Shown: one piece after another, positions 51,371 to 60,869 of the stretch
Position numbering within the stretch: the first letter of the stretch is position 1
Layout of the letters: every line of letters begins with the position of its first letter
Assembly (NCBI GenBank): GCA_022865485.1
Contig: JALHSZ010000006.1
Coordinates: 1-64,000, forward strand
Source of the DNA: Dehalococcoidales bacterium
GTDB lineage: Bacteria > Chloroflexota > Dehalococcoidia > Dehalococcoidales > BS750m-G39
Direction: 5' to 3'
DNA: 64,000 bases
Made by a program: the position numbers and the translations under genes
Notes under the pieces: model-generated
Told to the model about the DNA's origin: nothing
The model's database searches: none
The model's input: only the letters and a program-made list of their open reading frames with translations

Positions 51371-52749
51371 GCTTTCTTCTTTCTTTCAGTAGGGGGCTTT
51401 CTGTCCGGTTTTTTCGGCTTCGTCTGCTTGACGCTCTCCCACCAGGCTTTGAGCCGCTCGGCGACCTGCTTCTCGTAGCCCTGGTCGCTGGGCTGGTAGA
51501 AACGCTTATCTTTAAGGGAATCGGGCAGGTGCTGCTGCCCGGCAAAGTGCCCGGGGAAGTCGTGGTCGTATTTGTAGCCGTCCCCGTATCCCATCCCCTT
51601 CATCAGCGGCGTTACCGGGTTGCGCAGGTGCTTGGGCACCTCCGCGTCGGGTCCCTCTTTAATCTCCTCCTGCACCTTGGAGTAAGCCCGGTAGAGCGCG
51701 TTGCTCTTGGGGGCGGTAGCCAGGTAGACCACCGCCTCGGCTATGGCCAGGTTGCCCTCGGGCATGCCGATAAAGTGCACGGCCTGCTGGGCGGCCATAG
51801 CCACCACCAGCGCCTGCGGGTCGGCGATGCCGATATCCTCCGAGGCTAAGCGCACCAGCCGCCTCACGATATAGAATGGACTTTCCCCCGCCTCCAGCAT
51901 CCTGGCCACCCAGTAGAGCGCCGCGTCGGGGTCGGAGCCTCTCAGCGACTTGTGCAGCGCCGAGATGAGGTCGTAGTGCCGTTCCCCCGCCTTGTCGTAG
52001 GGCAGATAGCGCTGCTGGACAGCGTCCTCGATAGTCTTCAGCGAGATTCTGCGCTTGCCCTGGCTGTTGGGCGGGGTCGTCAGGGCGGCTATCTCCAGGG
52101 TGTTGAGGGCGACCCGCGCGTCCTTGTTGGAGACCATGATGAGGCGGAGCAGGGCGTCCTCGTCCAGCTCGACGTTGAGCTTGCCCAGCCCGTTGAGCTC
52201 GTCCTTGAGCGCCCTCATGATGATAACCTGCAGCTCGTCCTCGGCGAGGGGGTTGAGGGTGAGCACCTGGCAGCGCGATAGCAGGGGGGAGATGACCTCG
52301 AAGGAGGGGTTTTCGGTGGTGGCGCCGATAAGCGTAATAGTCCCGTCCTCGACGTAGGGCAGGACGGCGTCCTGCTGGCCTTTATTGAAGCGGTGAATCT
52401 CGTCGATAAAGAGTATGGTTTTCTGCTTATAGAGCTTGCGGCGCTCTTTGGCTTCCTCGATGATTCTCCTCAGGTCGGCGACTCCCGCGCTGACGGCGCT
52501 TACCGGGCTGAAGTGGGCCTCGGTGCTGTTGGCGATGATAAAGGCGAGCGTGGTCTTGCCGCTGCCGGTAGGCCCCCAGAGAATCAGGGAAGGCACCTGC
52601 CCGGCCTCGATAGCCTTTCTCAGGACGTGTCCTTCCCCTATCAGGTGCTCCTGCCCCACGAACTGGTGCAGGGCAGCTGGTCTCATCCGTGCCGCCAGCG
52701 GCGCTCCCTGCCCCTTCTCTTGCTGGAGATTATAGTCGAATAGGTCCAT
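51367..52749 (-). CDS. rarA: Replication-associated recombination protein A (RarA/MgsA AAA+ ATPase)
   Basis: AARMRPAALHQFVGQEHL; LWGPTGSGKTTLA; LFIDEIHRFNKGQQDAVLPYVEDGTI. Confidence 0.95.
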   Translation of the reverse strand: MDLFDYNLQQEKGQGAPLAARMRPAALHQFVGQEHLIGEGHVLRKAIEAGQVPSLILWGPTGSGKTTLAFIIANSTEAHFSPVSAVSAGVADLRRIIEEAKERRKLYKQKTILFIDEIHRFNKGQQDAVLPYVEDGTITLIGATTENPSFEVISPLLSRCQVLTLNPLAEDELQVIIMRALKDELNGLGKLNVELDEDALLRLIMVSNKDARVALNTLEIAALTTPPNSQGKRRISLKTIEDAVQQRYLPYDKAGERHYDLISALHKSLRGSDPDAALYWVARMLEAGESPFYIVRRLVRLASEDIGIADPQALVVAMAAQQAVHFIGMPEGNLAIAEAVVYLATAPKSNALYRAYSKVQEEIKEGPDAEVPKHLRNPVTPLMKGMGYGDGYKYDHDFPGHFAGQQHLPDSLKDKRFYQPSDQGYEKQVAERLKAWWESVKQTKPKKPDRKPPTERKKKA

Positions 52750-52751
52750 AT

Positions 52752-53135
52752 CTATGCTTTCTTTAAGGTCTGGTTGAAGGTCAGCTTATAGCCGTCGATG
52801 TCCTCGACGGTGAAGTCTCTGACGCCGAAGGGTTCGTTCTTGATGTCGGCGGCTATCTTGACCCCCTTCTGCTTTAGCTCATTGTAATACTTATCGATAT
52901 CCCCATCAATCTGGAGGTAGAGGTAGACTCCGGTGCCGAATTTTTCTTTGGTGTCGAGGCCGTGGTTTTTGGCGGGTACGAACATCATGACCATGCCGTC
53001 TTTAACGATGTCGGCGTATTCGGGGTTGTCGGGGGTGGGGAAGGCCATTTTGAGTTCGAAGCCGAGGGATTTGGTGTAAAAGTCCAGTGTCTTCTTCATG
53101 TCCCTGACCGCCAGCAGTGGAGATAGATAGCCCAT
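52752..53135 (-). CDS. VOC/glyoxalase family protein
   Basis: VRDMKKTLDFYTKSLGFELKM; YLYLQIDGDIDKYYNELKQKGVKI. Confidence 0.88.
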   Translation of the reverse strand: MGYLSPLLAVRDMKKTLDFYTKSLGFELKMAFPTPDNPEYADIVKDGMVMMFVPAKNHGLDTKEKFGTGVYLYLQIDGDIDKYYNELKQKGVKIAADIKNEPFGVRDFTVEDIDGYKLTFNQTLKKA

Positions 53136-53264
53136 TTTATCCTCCTTTACTTTAAGGTGACCCTATTCTCTTCCACTTAACTAGGGGAAGAAATCTAAAA
53201 AGAGGGGGCGAAGCCTTTCTTCACCTCATATTACTCTTTGGCTTCTCTAGCCGCTACGCCAGCT

Positions 53265-53735
53265 TCAAAATGACGTAGTGCCGGGCGAAACCCAGTGCTG
53301 TCGTGTCCAGCTGGAAGAGCCGTAGATTTGGTTACCCTTGTACTCCCCTTTAAAGGTGTAGTATTCCCCTTCGGGGAGGAAGTTTGGGTCGCAGGGCAGA
53401 TTGCGGACGACTTCGGAGCAGCATCCTGTCGCATCTGTCTTACTGGACACCGTCTTGAAAAGATTGGTGGCGTTTTGCCGCCAGATGTAAAAGGTTACCG
53501 GTTGAAAGGGTAGATTGTGATTGAGTCGTGGCTTCGCGGTCCTTAGCAGTATTTGCATGGTAACGCTGTCCAAGTAAACCGTCTCGCCGTCGGTATAGCA
53601 CATGGCCCCGCCCAAGCATTCGGTCTGTATTTTTACAGAGGCAAGTGGTGTTACCAACGGGGGTTTGATGACCTTTTCTCCGGCAGGCGTCTTTTCGGGC
53701 TTTTGACTTTTGGATGGATTTACCTGTTTTGCCAT
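53265..53735 (-). CDS. Hypothetical protein
   Basis: 156-aa ORF with SD AGGAGG upstream; no recognisable domain. Confidence 0.55.
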   Translation of the reverse strand: MAKQVNPSKSQKPEKTPAGEKVIKPPLVTPLASVKIQTECLGGAMCYTDGETVYLDSVTMQILLRTAKPRLNHNLPFQPVTFYIWRQNATNLFKTVSSKTDATGCCSEVVRNLPCDPNFLPEGEYYTFKGEYKGNQIYGSSSWTRQHWVSPGTTSF

Positions 53736-53790
53736 TTTGGTTCCTCCTTTTATTTATCCCTATTTTTTCCTGTCACCCTGTTTTCCCTTT

Positions 53791-53955
53791 GTCATTCCCG
53801 CTTTTCCCCTTGTCATTCCCGCGTTCCACTTTGTCATTCCCGCGCTCCACTTTGTCATTCCCGCGAAGGCGGGAATCCAGTTTCCCCCTTTGAAAAAGGG
53901 GGATTAAGGGGGATTTTGCCCCCCCTGTCACCCTGAGCGCAGCGAAGGGTCTCTC
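53791..53955. repeat. Composite of dispersed repeats family B plus CCCCCTTTGAAAAAGGGGGATTAAGGGGGATTTT unit
   Basis: Four copies of GTCATTCCCGC left arm, one full hairpin, additional GTCACCCTGAGCGCAGCGAAGGGTCTC unit. Confidence 0.85.
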
Positions 53956-54060
53956 TTTAGATTCTTCAGTCGCCTCGCCCCTCTAAAACTCCCTGTTAAG
54001 AATAAAGAGTGGGAGAAACGTAGTCCATTTAGTGACCTCCTAAAGCAAGTAGCTTCACAG

Positions 54061-54654
54061 CTATTCATTACATGCAGGAAATAAATCAGCTAAGAGTATG
54101 TCTAACTTATATAGTTTTGCGAGATTTATATATTGCTGAACCATCAGGGAGTCTTTTACTTTTAAATACCCGCTCTTTTTAGCACCTTTGTAGTTATGGT
54201 TTCTCATACAAATGTATAGTTTCTTGACTCTTGAGTCCAATAACGCTTTTAAAACATCTTTAAAAAATTCAGCGAAAGCGTCTGACAAACTAATTTCAAA
54301 AGCTGTCCCTGTTTCAATGTCCAAGATGTCAAAAGCCTGCAATTTTTTCGAGTCGATACTGATAGCCTCATTATTGACATTGTCAGAGGCAAATCTTAAA
54401 GTCATTCCTTCAGCGACAGAGGCTTCCATATTCAGCCTATCTCCGAACTTGTTCTTAAGGTATTCCTGCAATTTCTTAGTGGTTCTTGATGCTTTAGCTT
54501 CATCCCTGTCATAATGGGATAAGCCTAGTTGTTTAAGCCATTCAACTTTATAATCAGCGTAGGCATATCCATCACTTCTCTTTTTTAACAGAAAAATCTG
54601 TCCAAAGAACTTTTCTATTTCAGTGAGTACATCCTTATCTACTTTCATTCTCAT
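54061..54654 (-). CDS. Uncharacterised protein (possible PD-(D/E)xK-like fold)
   Basis: AT-rich ORF, 197 aa; FDILDIETGTAFEISLSDAFAEFFKDVLKALLDSRVKKLYICMRN core; 14 bp after zinc-ribbon gene. Confidence 0.65.
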   Translation of the reverse strand: MRMKVDKDVLTEIEKFFGQIFLLKKRSDGYAYADYKVEWLKQLGLSHYDRDEAKASRTTKKLQEYLKNKFGDRLNMEASVAEGMTLRFASDNVNNEAISIDSKKLQAFDILDIETGTAFEISLSDAFAEFFKDVLKALLDSRVKKLYICMRNHNYKGAKKSGYLKVKDSLMVQQYINLAKLYKLDILLADLFPACNE

Positions 54655-54668
54655 CTTTACTCCGATGT

Positions 54669-54854
54669 TCAGTAAGATATTTCTTCAAAAGATTCAACTC
54701 TATACTCTTTTTGGCATTTTCTACATTTTACCTCTATTACTGCCTCATTGTCAGGAACACATTTTAGGATACCGTCTTCTATTTCTCCTTCATAAACTTT
54801 TTCAGAAATAACAAGGAACACATTACTGCCGCAGTTACAATTTTCTACAAACAT
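54669..54854 (-). CDS. Small zinc-ribbon-like protein
   Basis: CNCG...CRKC cysteine pairs in 61 aa; AGGAGG SD upstream. Confidence 0.65.
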   Translation of the reverse strand: MFVENCNCGSNVFLVISEKVYEGEIEDGILKCVPDNEAVIEVKCRKCQKEYRVESFEEISY

Positions 54855-54904
54855 CTCTGTCTTACCTCCTGTTACTTATACCTCCTTACCCCCAACCTCC
54901 CCCC

Positions 54905-54960
54905 TTTAGAGTTTAGGATTTAGTATTTAGAGTTTAGAATTTAGTGTTTAGTGCTTAGTG
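54905..54960. repeat. Heptanucleotide tandem repeat, 8 units of (T/C)TTAGNR
   Basis: tttagag tttagga tttagta tttagag tttagaa tttagtg tttagtg cttagtg read in register. Confidence 0.85.
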
Positions 54961-54975
54961 CTTCCCCCTTCTCCC

Positions 54976-55560
54976 TCATCCCCCGCACCCCACAATAATA
55001 TCATCCAGCGCCCGCTTGGGCACGTGGTGCACCTCGTCCTTATCCCGCCAGTACTTAATATCGCCGTCGGCGCCCACCTTCTCCAGCGTCACCTTCTCCC
55101 TGGGCTTGCCCAGCGCCAGCACGAGCAAAATCTCATAGTGCTCCGGAATCTTGAGCAGCTTGCGCAGCTTGGTCCTTTGCACTGCCGCCAGGATGCATCC
55201 CCCCAGCCCCCTCTCGGTAGCACCGAGCATGATGCTCTGGGCGGCGACGCCGTGGTCGCAGAGGAAAGCGGAGCTGATGCTGGTATCCCCGAGCACGATG
55301 ATATAGGCCGTCGGCCTCTCGCCCTCGGCGGGACCGCGCCAGTCCTTGATGTAGCCCGCCCACCTGAGGCAGGGGAAGATGAGCGCGTTCCTCTCTGGCT
55401 GGCAGGACAGGATATATTTGAGCGGCTGCAGGTTAGCGGCGGAAGCCGAGAGCCGCCCCAGGTCGACCAGCTCCTTCAGCGTCGCCAACTCCACGGGCAC
55501 TTCCTGGTGAAAGCGCCGGTAGCTGCGGTTTTTAACTATCAAGTCTCTTATCATCGGCAT
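54976..55560 (-). CDS. Nitroreductase family protein
   Basis: MPMIRDLIVKNRSYRRFHQEVPVELATLKELVDLGRLSASAANLQPLKYIL; start ATG 55560 or 55554. Confidence 0.85.
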   Translation of the reverse strand: MPMIRDLIVKNRSYRRFHQEVPVELATLKELVDLGRLSASAANLQPLKYILSCQPERNALIFPCLRWAGYIKDWRGPAEGERPTAYIIVLGDTSISSAFLCDHGVAAQSIMLGATERGLGGCILAAVQRTKLRKLLKIPEHYEILLVLALGKPREKVTLEKVGADGDIKYWRDKDEVHHVPKRALDDIIVGCGG

Positions 55561-55576
55561 CTCCTCGTCTTGCTTC

Positions 55577-55748
55577 ACATAACGGCAAGACCAAAACAAA
55601 TAAACTTTACCCCGAATCCGTGCCTATATTACATAACGGAGCGAGCAAAACAAATCAAAACAATTCCCCTTTTTCCCGAATTCCTGCCTGATTTAACATA
55701 ACTCGAAAAACAAACAATTAAAGCTGTCAGGCGTGAATTGTTTTCCCC
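55577..55748 (+). repeat. Left arm of a ~172-185 bp degenerate inverted repeat
   Basis: Reverse complement of 60685..60869 shares ACATAACGG...AAAACAAATAAACT...CCCGAATCCGTGCCTAT...CATAACGGAG..GCAAAACAAATCAAAACAA...TAACATAACTC..AAACAAACAATTAAAGC...CGTGAATTGTTTTCCCC. Confidence 0.9.
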
Positions 55749-55772
55749 AAACAAAACGCCTTTTTGTCGCCC

Positions 55773-56276
55773 CTACTTATACCTCTTCACCTCGAACCGG
55801 TACAGCTCCACCGGCTCGTCGGGGTCTATGCCCGCCTTCAGCCGGCAGATGCCGACCTGCTCCTCGACCGTATTCACCCCTTCCAGGTCGGGCAGGAGCA
55901 GCCCCTTGCGCCACCCCGCCTCCACGATGACCCCGTACCGCTTGGGGTCGAGCTGGTCCTGGCTCTCTACCCACTCGGGCTTGCTCAGCACGTCTATACT
56001 GTAGTCAAGGTGCTTAAGCTCGGCTCTGGTGACCGGCAGGAAGCGAGGGTCTCTACTGGCTGAGCTGATGGCGTTGGCTACTATCTCCTCGGCCACGTTA
56101 GCGTGCTGGGGCTCGAAGGTGCCGATGCAGCCCCTCAGCTCGCCGAGCTTATGGATGGAAACGAAGACGCCCCTCTTCTCCTTCATCTCGGCGCTAAGCC
56201 TTTTAGGCTGAAAGACTTCGCCCTTTCTAACGTAGGCCTCCACCGTCTTCTGGGCCAGTCTCACCAGTGGGTGCAT
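55773..56276 (-). CDS. AMMECR1 family protein
   Basis: [23 protein letters not shown]; motif LRGCIG. Confidence 0.94.
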   Translation of the reverse strand: MHPLVRLAQKTVEAYVRKGEVFQPKRLSAEMKEKRGVFVSIHKLGELRGCIGTFEPQHANVAEEIVANAISSASRDPRFLPVTRAELKHLDYSIDVLSKPEWVESQDQLDPKRYGVIVEAGWRKGLLLPDLEGVNTVEEQVGICRLKAGIDPDEPVELYRFEVKRYK

Positions 56277-56277
56277 C

Positions 56278-57096
56278 TCATTCCCCTCCGCCCTTAATGA
56301 TTATCCCCGCATAGCCTACCACGCTCGAGTAATCGCCGGTGACATCACCGCTGGTCTGGTATTTGACCAGTTCCGCCCCCGTGGCTCCCAGTTCCTTGGC
56401 GGCAACGATAAGGCTGACTGCGGGGGCGTAGCCGCACATGGTGATATTGAACTCAACGACCCTTTTCAGCAGCTCATCTTCGTTCAAATCCAGCATGGCT
56501 TCTATGGCTTGCCTGTCCTTCTCCTGCGCCGACTCCTGTGGCTCGTAGTGGCTCATGTCGCTTGAGGCTACGATTACCACCTCTTTACCCAGTTCCTTGA
56601 CCGCCTCGGCTATCTCACGGCCGACCTCCTTGTAGATAGCGCCGCTGGGGTGGCCAAAGACGATGGGGACTAGCTTAAAATCGGGCTTAAAGTATTGCAA
56701 AAACGGGAGCTGAACCTCGATAGAGTGCTCGTAGATTTGAGCTTTATCATCCTCTTCCAGGTGCTTGGAGGTGGCTAGAATCTTCTTGCCCAGTTCCGAA
56801 TCAATCTCCACCTCTCCCAGTGGCGTTTTCCACTTGCCTTCGGTCATGATGCTTAAAGGCTTGCCGGCTCCGGTGTGGTTGGGCCCCATGATGATAAAGG
56901 TGTCCTTAAACCTGATTCTGGATACAACCGCCCCCGCCACCGGCCCGGAATAGATATAGCCAGCATGGGGCAAAACCAGGCCAATTACCTCTTCTTTGGC
57001 CATCTCCTCAATTTTAACCATTCCCTCAATCATCGCCTTAAGCTCTGAGGCTGATGCCGGATAGAACTGCCCGGCGACAACTGGATTTCTAACCAT
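56278..57096 (-). CDS. MEMO1 family protein (AmmeMemoRadiSam system protein B)
   Basis: [46 protein letters not shown]. Confidence 0.94.
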   Translation of the reverse strand: MVRNPVVAGQFYPASASELKAMIEGMVKIEEMAKEEVIGLVLPHAGYIYSGPVAGAVVSRIRFKDTFIIMGPNHTGAGKPLSIMTEGKWKTPLGEVEIDSELGKKILATSKHLEEDDKAQIYEHSIEVQLPFLQYFKPDFKLVPIVFGHPSGAIYKEVGREIAEAVKELGKEVVIVASSDMSHYEPQESAQEKDRQAIEAMLDLNEDELLKRVVEFNITMCGYAPAVSLIVAAKELGATGAELVKYQTSGDVTGDYSSVVGYAGIIIKGGGE

Positions 57097-57110
57097 CTTG
57101 CGCTCCTCTC

Positions 57111-58133
57111 CTAGGCCGGAGTCCTGAAGTTAAGCTCCGCCCCGCAGAACCGGCACTTTGAGCCCTCCAGCCCGACCAGCTGGGTCTGGTAACCGAACCT
57201 GTTGACAATAGTGTTGCCACAGGAGTAGCAGACAGTATTTTCACGGCTGTGCCCGGGGACGTTGCCCGTATAGACAAACTTAAGCCCGGCCTTGGCCCCA
57301 ATCTCGCAGGCATGCTCCAGAGTTGATACCGGGGTTGGGGGTAAACCTTTCATGTTGTGATAGGGATAGAACCGGGTCACATGCCACGGCGTCAGTTCGC
57401 CCAGCCCTTCCCTTATCCAGTTGGCGATGCCCTCAAGCTGCTGGTCATCGTCGTTCATGGTGGGTATGATATTGGTCACCACCTCAACGTGCATATTCCA
57501 CTTATCTTTAGCTCGTTGAGCAACCTCAAGTATTCCCCGCCAGCGGTTTACCTTAGCCAGCTTTTGGTAGAGGGAGTCGGTGAAACCCTTGATATCAACC
57601 CGCCAGGCATCAAGGTAAGGCCCGATGGTATCCAGCGCCTCAGGGGTGAGGAAGCCGTTGGTCACATAGACGGTGTAGAGGTGGTTCTGCTTAGCCAGCT
57701 TGGCAGAGTCGAGGGTATATTCAAACCAGATGCTGGGCTCATTATATGTCCAGGCGATACCCTGGCAGCAATAGCGTATTGCCAGTTCCACGGCCGCCTG
57801 GGGCGGGACTTCGTTGCAACCGAGCCACGGCTCGTTATCGGCGGGGCAGGAAATCTCCCAGTTCTGGCAGTCCCAGCAGTGGAAGTTGCATCCCCACCCC
57901 CCTATGGAGAAGGCCAGAGTGCCGGGAAAGAAGTGGAAAAGGGGCTTCTTTTCGATAGGGTCGGCGGCTACCGATGACGCTTTGGCGTAGTTCAGGTTAT
58001 ACAATACGCCGTCATGGTTCTGATAGACCCGGCAGACGCCGAACTTACCGGGAGCTATATTGCAGCGCCACTGGCAGGTATTGCACCTTACCCTGGAGTG
58101 GGGTAGCTTCTCATAGAGCATTGCCTCGTGCAT
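57111..58133 (-). CDS. AmmeMemoRadiSam system radical SAM enzyme
   Basis: VRCNTCQWRCNIAPGKFGVC; GGWGCNFHCWDCQNWEIS radical SAM CX3CX2C. Confidence 0.94.
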   Translation of the reverse strand: MHEAMLYEKLPHSRVRCNTCQWRCNIAPGKFGVCRVYQNHDGVLYNLNYAKASSVAADPIEKKPLFHFFPGTLAFSIGGWGCNFHCWDCQNWEISCPADNEPWLGCNEVPPQAAVELAIRYCCQGIAWTYNEPSIWFEYTLDSAKLAKQNHLYTVYVTNGFLTPEALDTIGPYLDAWRVDIKGFTDSLYQKLAKVNRWRGILEVAQRAKDKWNMHVEVVTNIIPTMNDDDQQLEGIANWIREGLGELTPWHVTRFYPYHNMKGLPPTPVSTLEHACEIGAKAGLKFVYTGNVPGHSRENTVCYSCGNTIVNRFGYQTQLVGLEGSKCRFCGAELNFRTPA

Positions 58134-58206
58134 GATGCTCCTTTTTGTAATTATAGCACTTGCCTTGGGTCAATTATAACCCCTTTAGAGGTAGAAAAAT
58201 AATACC

Positions 58207-58235
58207 TTGACTACATAACTACCACCAGCTAGACT
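58207..58235 (+). promoter_or_regulatory. Putative sigma-A promoter for coaE, TTGACT / 17 bp / TAGACT
   Basis: Hexamers read directly; ATG 58243 is 7 bp after the -10. Confidence 0.5.
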
Positions 58236-58242
58236 TGGTGGG

Positions 58243-58851
58243 ATGAAGGTTATTGGTCTTACCGGTGGTATAGGCAGCGGCAAGAGCACTGTGTCCCGGT
58301 TCCTTGAGGAATTGGGGGCGGTGACTATTGATGCCGATAAGGTAGGGCATGAGGCGTTCAAGCCAGGTACCGAGACCTGGCGGGAAGTGGCAGCTGCCTT
58401 CGGCAAGGAGATTCTCAACCCCGATGGTGAGATTGACCGTCAGAAGCTGGGCAAGATAGTCTTTAGCGACTCCCAGGCTCTAGCCCGCCTGAACCAGATA
58501 GTGCACCCCCGCATATATGCCTTGGTGAAAGCCAAAATCGAGGACTATCGGCGGTGGGGGGTGGGGGTGGTGGTGCTGGAAGCCCCGCTCCTGCTGGAAG
58601 TGGGCAGACCTTCGTTGGCCGACGAGGTAGACGAGGTCTGGGTTACGGTTGCCCCGGAGGCTGTCGTCTTGAAGCGGCTGGAGAAGAAGACAGGGCTTTC
58701 CCAAGCGCAGTCCCGGGCCCGCATCCGTTCCCAGCTGCCTTCAAAAGAAAGGCTAAAGCACGCCGACGTGGTTATTGATACCGATTGCCGTCTTGACGAG
58801 TTGAAGGCGAGGGTGGAAAAGCTATGGCGGAGGCTTTCGCTTGACACCTAG
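58243..58851 (+). CDS. coaE: Dephospho-CoA kinase
   Basis: MKVIGLTGGIGSGKSTVSRFLEELGA; DADKVGHEAF. Confidence 0.96.
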   Translation: MKVIGLTGGIGSGKSTVSRFLEELGAVTIDADKVGHEAFKPGTETWREVAAAFGKEILNPDGEIDRQKLGKIVFSDSQALARLNQIVHPRIYALVKAKIEDYRRWGVGVVVLEAPLLLEVGRPSLADEVDEVWVTVAPEAVVLKRLEKKTGLSQAQSRARIRSQLPSKERLKHADVVIDTDCRLDELKARVEKLWRRLSLDT

Positions 58852-58870
58852 CCTTAGTGCTTGGTAGAAT
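58841..58870 (+). promoter_or_regulatory. Putative sigma-A promoter for rplU, TTGACA / 18 bp / TAGAAT
   Basis: -35 overlaps the 3' end of coaE. Confidence 0.55.
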
Positions 58871-58891
58871 ATTCTGTTTGTTTTCGGAGGT

Positions 58892-59281
58892 TTGAAGATT
58901 TACGCTGTTATTGAAACTGGTGGTAAGCAGTACAAGGTAAGCCCCGGCCAGACCATAGATGTGGAACGCCTGGACGTGGCGGAAGGTAAAACCGTTGACT
59001 TGGACAGGGTACTGCTTATTGGCGACGGTAAACGGGTAACGGTAGGCGCGCCCACTGTGGATGGAGCCAAGGTAGTGGCTACCTCGCAGGGGGAGGGCAA
59101 GGGCGATAAGGTTATCATCTTTAAGTATAAGCCCAAGGTGCGCTACCGTAAGAAGACAGGACACCGTCAGTTTTATACCAGATTGGTTATAGATAAGATA
59201 ATTGAGCCGGGGGCGGCATCAGCCAAGCCGCCAAAGAAGGCTCAGCGGCGGAAAAATGAGGTGACTAAGGATGGCACATAA
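58892..59281 (+). CDS. rplU: 50S ribosomal protein L21 with C-terminal basic extension
   Basis: [30 protein letters not shown] start after CGGAGG. Confidence 0.96.
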   Translation: MKIYAVIETGGKQYKVSPGQTIDVERLDVAEGKTVDLDRVLLIGDGKRVTVGAPTVDGAKVVATSQGEGKGDKVIIFKYKPKVRYRKKTGHRQFYTRLVIDKIIEPGAASAKPPKKAQRRKNEVTKDGT

Positions 59282-59525
59282 AAAGGCAGGCGGCACCAGC
59301 CGTTGCGGCCGCGATAGCCAGTCCAAGCGGCTGGGAGTCAAGATATACGCGGGACAGAAGGTAAATGCCGGTACTATCCTGGTGCGGCAGCGGGGCACAC
59401 GCATTCACCCTGGCGATAATGTGGGTGTGGGCAAGGACTACACCCTCTTTGCCTTGGTTGACGGCGTGGTTGCCTTTGAACCGACCAGCAACAACCGGAG
59501 AAAGGTCAGCGTTTACGCTAGCTGA
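59271..59525 (+). CDS. rpmA: 50S ribosomal protein L27
   Basis: [44 protein letters not shown]. Confidence 0.97.
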   Translation: MAHKKAGGTSRCGRDSQSKRLGVKIYAGQKVNAGTILVRQRGTRIHPGDNVGVGKDYTLFALVDGVVAFEPTSNNRRKVSVYAS

Positions 59526-59533
59526 TTGGCTTA

Positions 59534-59740
59534 ATGAAGAGCAAGATTCACCCTGAATTTTATACTGATGCCAAGGTGATTTGTGCCTGTGGCAATACCT
59601 TTACCGTCGGTTCGACCAAGAAGACGTTAAAGGTTGAGCTTTGCAGTAAGTGCCATCCCTTTTTCACCAGGGAGCGCCGAATGGTGGACACACTGGGGCG
59701 CGTGGAACGGTTTAAGAAGCGCTACAAGCTGGAGGATTAG
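59534..59740 (+). CDS. rpmE: 50S ribosomal protein L31
   Basis: [45 protein letters not shown] (zinc-binding form). Confidence 0.96.
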   Translation: MKSKIHPEFYTDAKVICACGNTFTVGSTKKTLKVELCSKCHPFFTRERRMVDTLGRVERFKKRYKLED

Positions 59741-59793
59741 ATAAACATCTTTTAAGGGTAGGAGCGGGTTGTAAAGCCGCTCCTTTTTCTATT

Positions 59794-60672
59794 ATGGCGG
59801 AACGATTTTATTACGGAGGTCAGGCGGTTATTGAGGGGGTGATGATGCGGGGGCGGAAGGCGATGGTGACCGCCGTGCGTCGTCCCAATGGCGAGCTGGC
59901 TATGGATAGCCAGCCGCTGGGGGGTATCTATTCGGGCTGGATGAGAAGAACCCCGCTGCTCCGGGGCATCATCGTTTTGATTGAGGTCATGGTGCTGGGG
60001 ATGAAGACGCTGCTCTATTCAGCTAATGTCTCTCTGGAGGAGGAAAAGGCGGAGATCTCGGGGTGGCTGGTCTGGCTGCTGGTAGGTGTTTCCCTGGCGG
60101 TGGCCGTTGTCCTCTTCTTTATGGCGCCTCTTTTCCTGACCAAGTTGCTGGGCTCTTATATCACTTCGTCAGTGGTGTTCAGCCTGGTAGAGGGCTTAAT
60201 ACGGGTGGCTATTATTATTGTCTACCTGTGGGCGATTGGGCTGATGCCTGATATTAAGCGGTATTTCGCCTATCACGGCGCTGAGCATAAGACGGTTAAT
60301 GCCTATGAGGGTGGGGTGCCGCTGGAGGTGGAGGCCGTTAAGAAGTATAGTACGGCCCACGTCCGCTGCGGTACCAGTTTCCTCTTTACCGTGGTCATCA
60401 TAGCTATCATTGTCTTTGCCCTGGTGGGGCTGCCGGCGACGTGGATGCTGGTGCTATCCAGGATAGTGCTGCTGCCGGTGATTGCCGCCTTCGCCTATGA
60501 GGTCATCTACCTCAGCGGCAGGCATGCCGATAACGTCTTCGTGAGGGTGCTGATGGCACCGGGGCGGTGGCTGCAGAGGCTGACCACGAGGGAGCCTGAC
60601 GACGGCCAGCTCGAGGTGGCTATATCGGCGCTCAAGAGGGCAGTGGAGTTGGACGAGGCGAAGGCGACATAA
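59794..60672 (+). CDS. DUF1385 family membrane protein
   Basis: YYGGQAVIEGVMMRG; YHGAEHKTVNAYE. Confidence 0.93.
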   Translation: MAERFYYGGQAVIEGVMMRGRKAMVTAVRRPNGELAMDSQPLGGIYSGWMRRTPLLRGIIVLIEVMVLGMKTLLYSANVSLEEEKAEISGWLVWLLVGVSLAVAVVLFFMAPLFLTKLLGSYITSSVVFSLVEGLIRVAIIIVYLWAIGLMPDIKRYFAYHGAEHKTVNAYEGGVPLEVEAVKKYSTAHVRCGTSFLFTVVIIAIIVFALVGLPATWMLVLSRIVLLPVIAAFAYEVIYLSGRHADNVFVRVLMAPGRWLQRLTTREPDDGQLEVAISALKRAVELDEAKAT

Positions 60673-60684
60673 GCCTCTTTTTCG

Positions 60685-60869
60685 GGGGAAAACAATTCAC
60701 GGGTGGATGGCTTTAATTGTTTGTTTCTAGAGTTATGTTAATTCAGGCACGAATTTGGGAGAAAAGGGATTTGTTTTGATTTGTTTTGATTTGTTTTGCC
60801 CTCTCCGTTATGTAAAAATAGGCACGGATTCGGGTTTTGAGTTTATTTGTTTTTCTTCCCCGTTATGTT
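60685..60869 (-). repeat. Right arm of the degenerate inverted repeat, includes 3x ATTTGTTTTG
   Basis: Reverse complement aligns to 55577..55748; overlaps the hisI stop codon. Confidence 0.9.

Noticed and set aside
53553-53936. ORF with repeated LCHSR/SREGGNP motifs
   Set aside because: It is translation of dispersed repeat family B; similar artefacts at 42416..42598 and 32775..33131.
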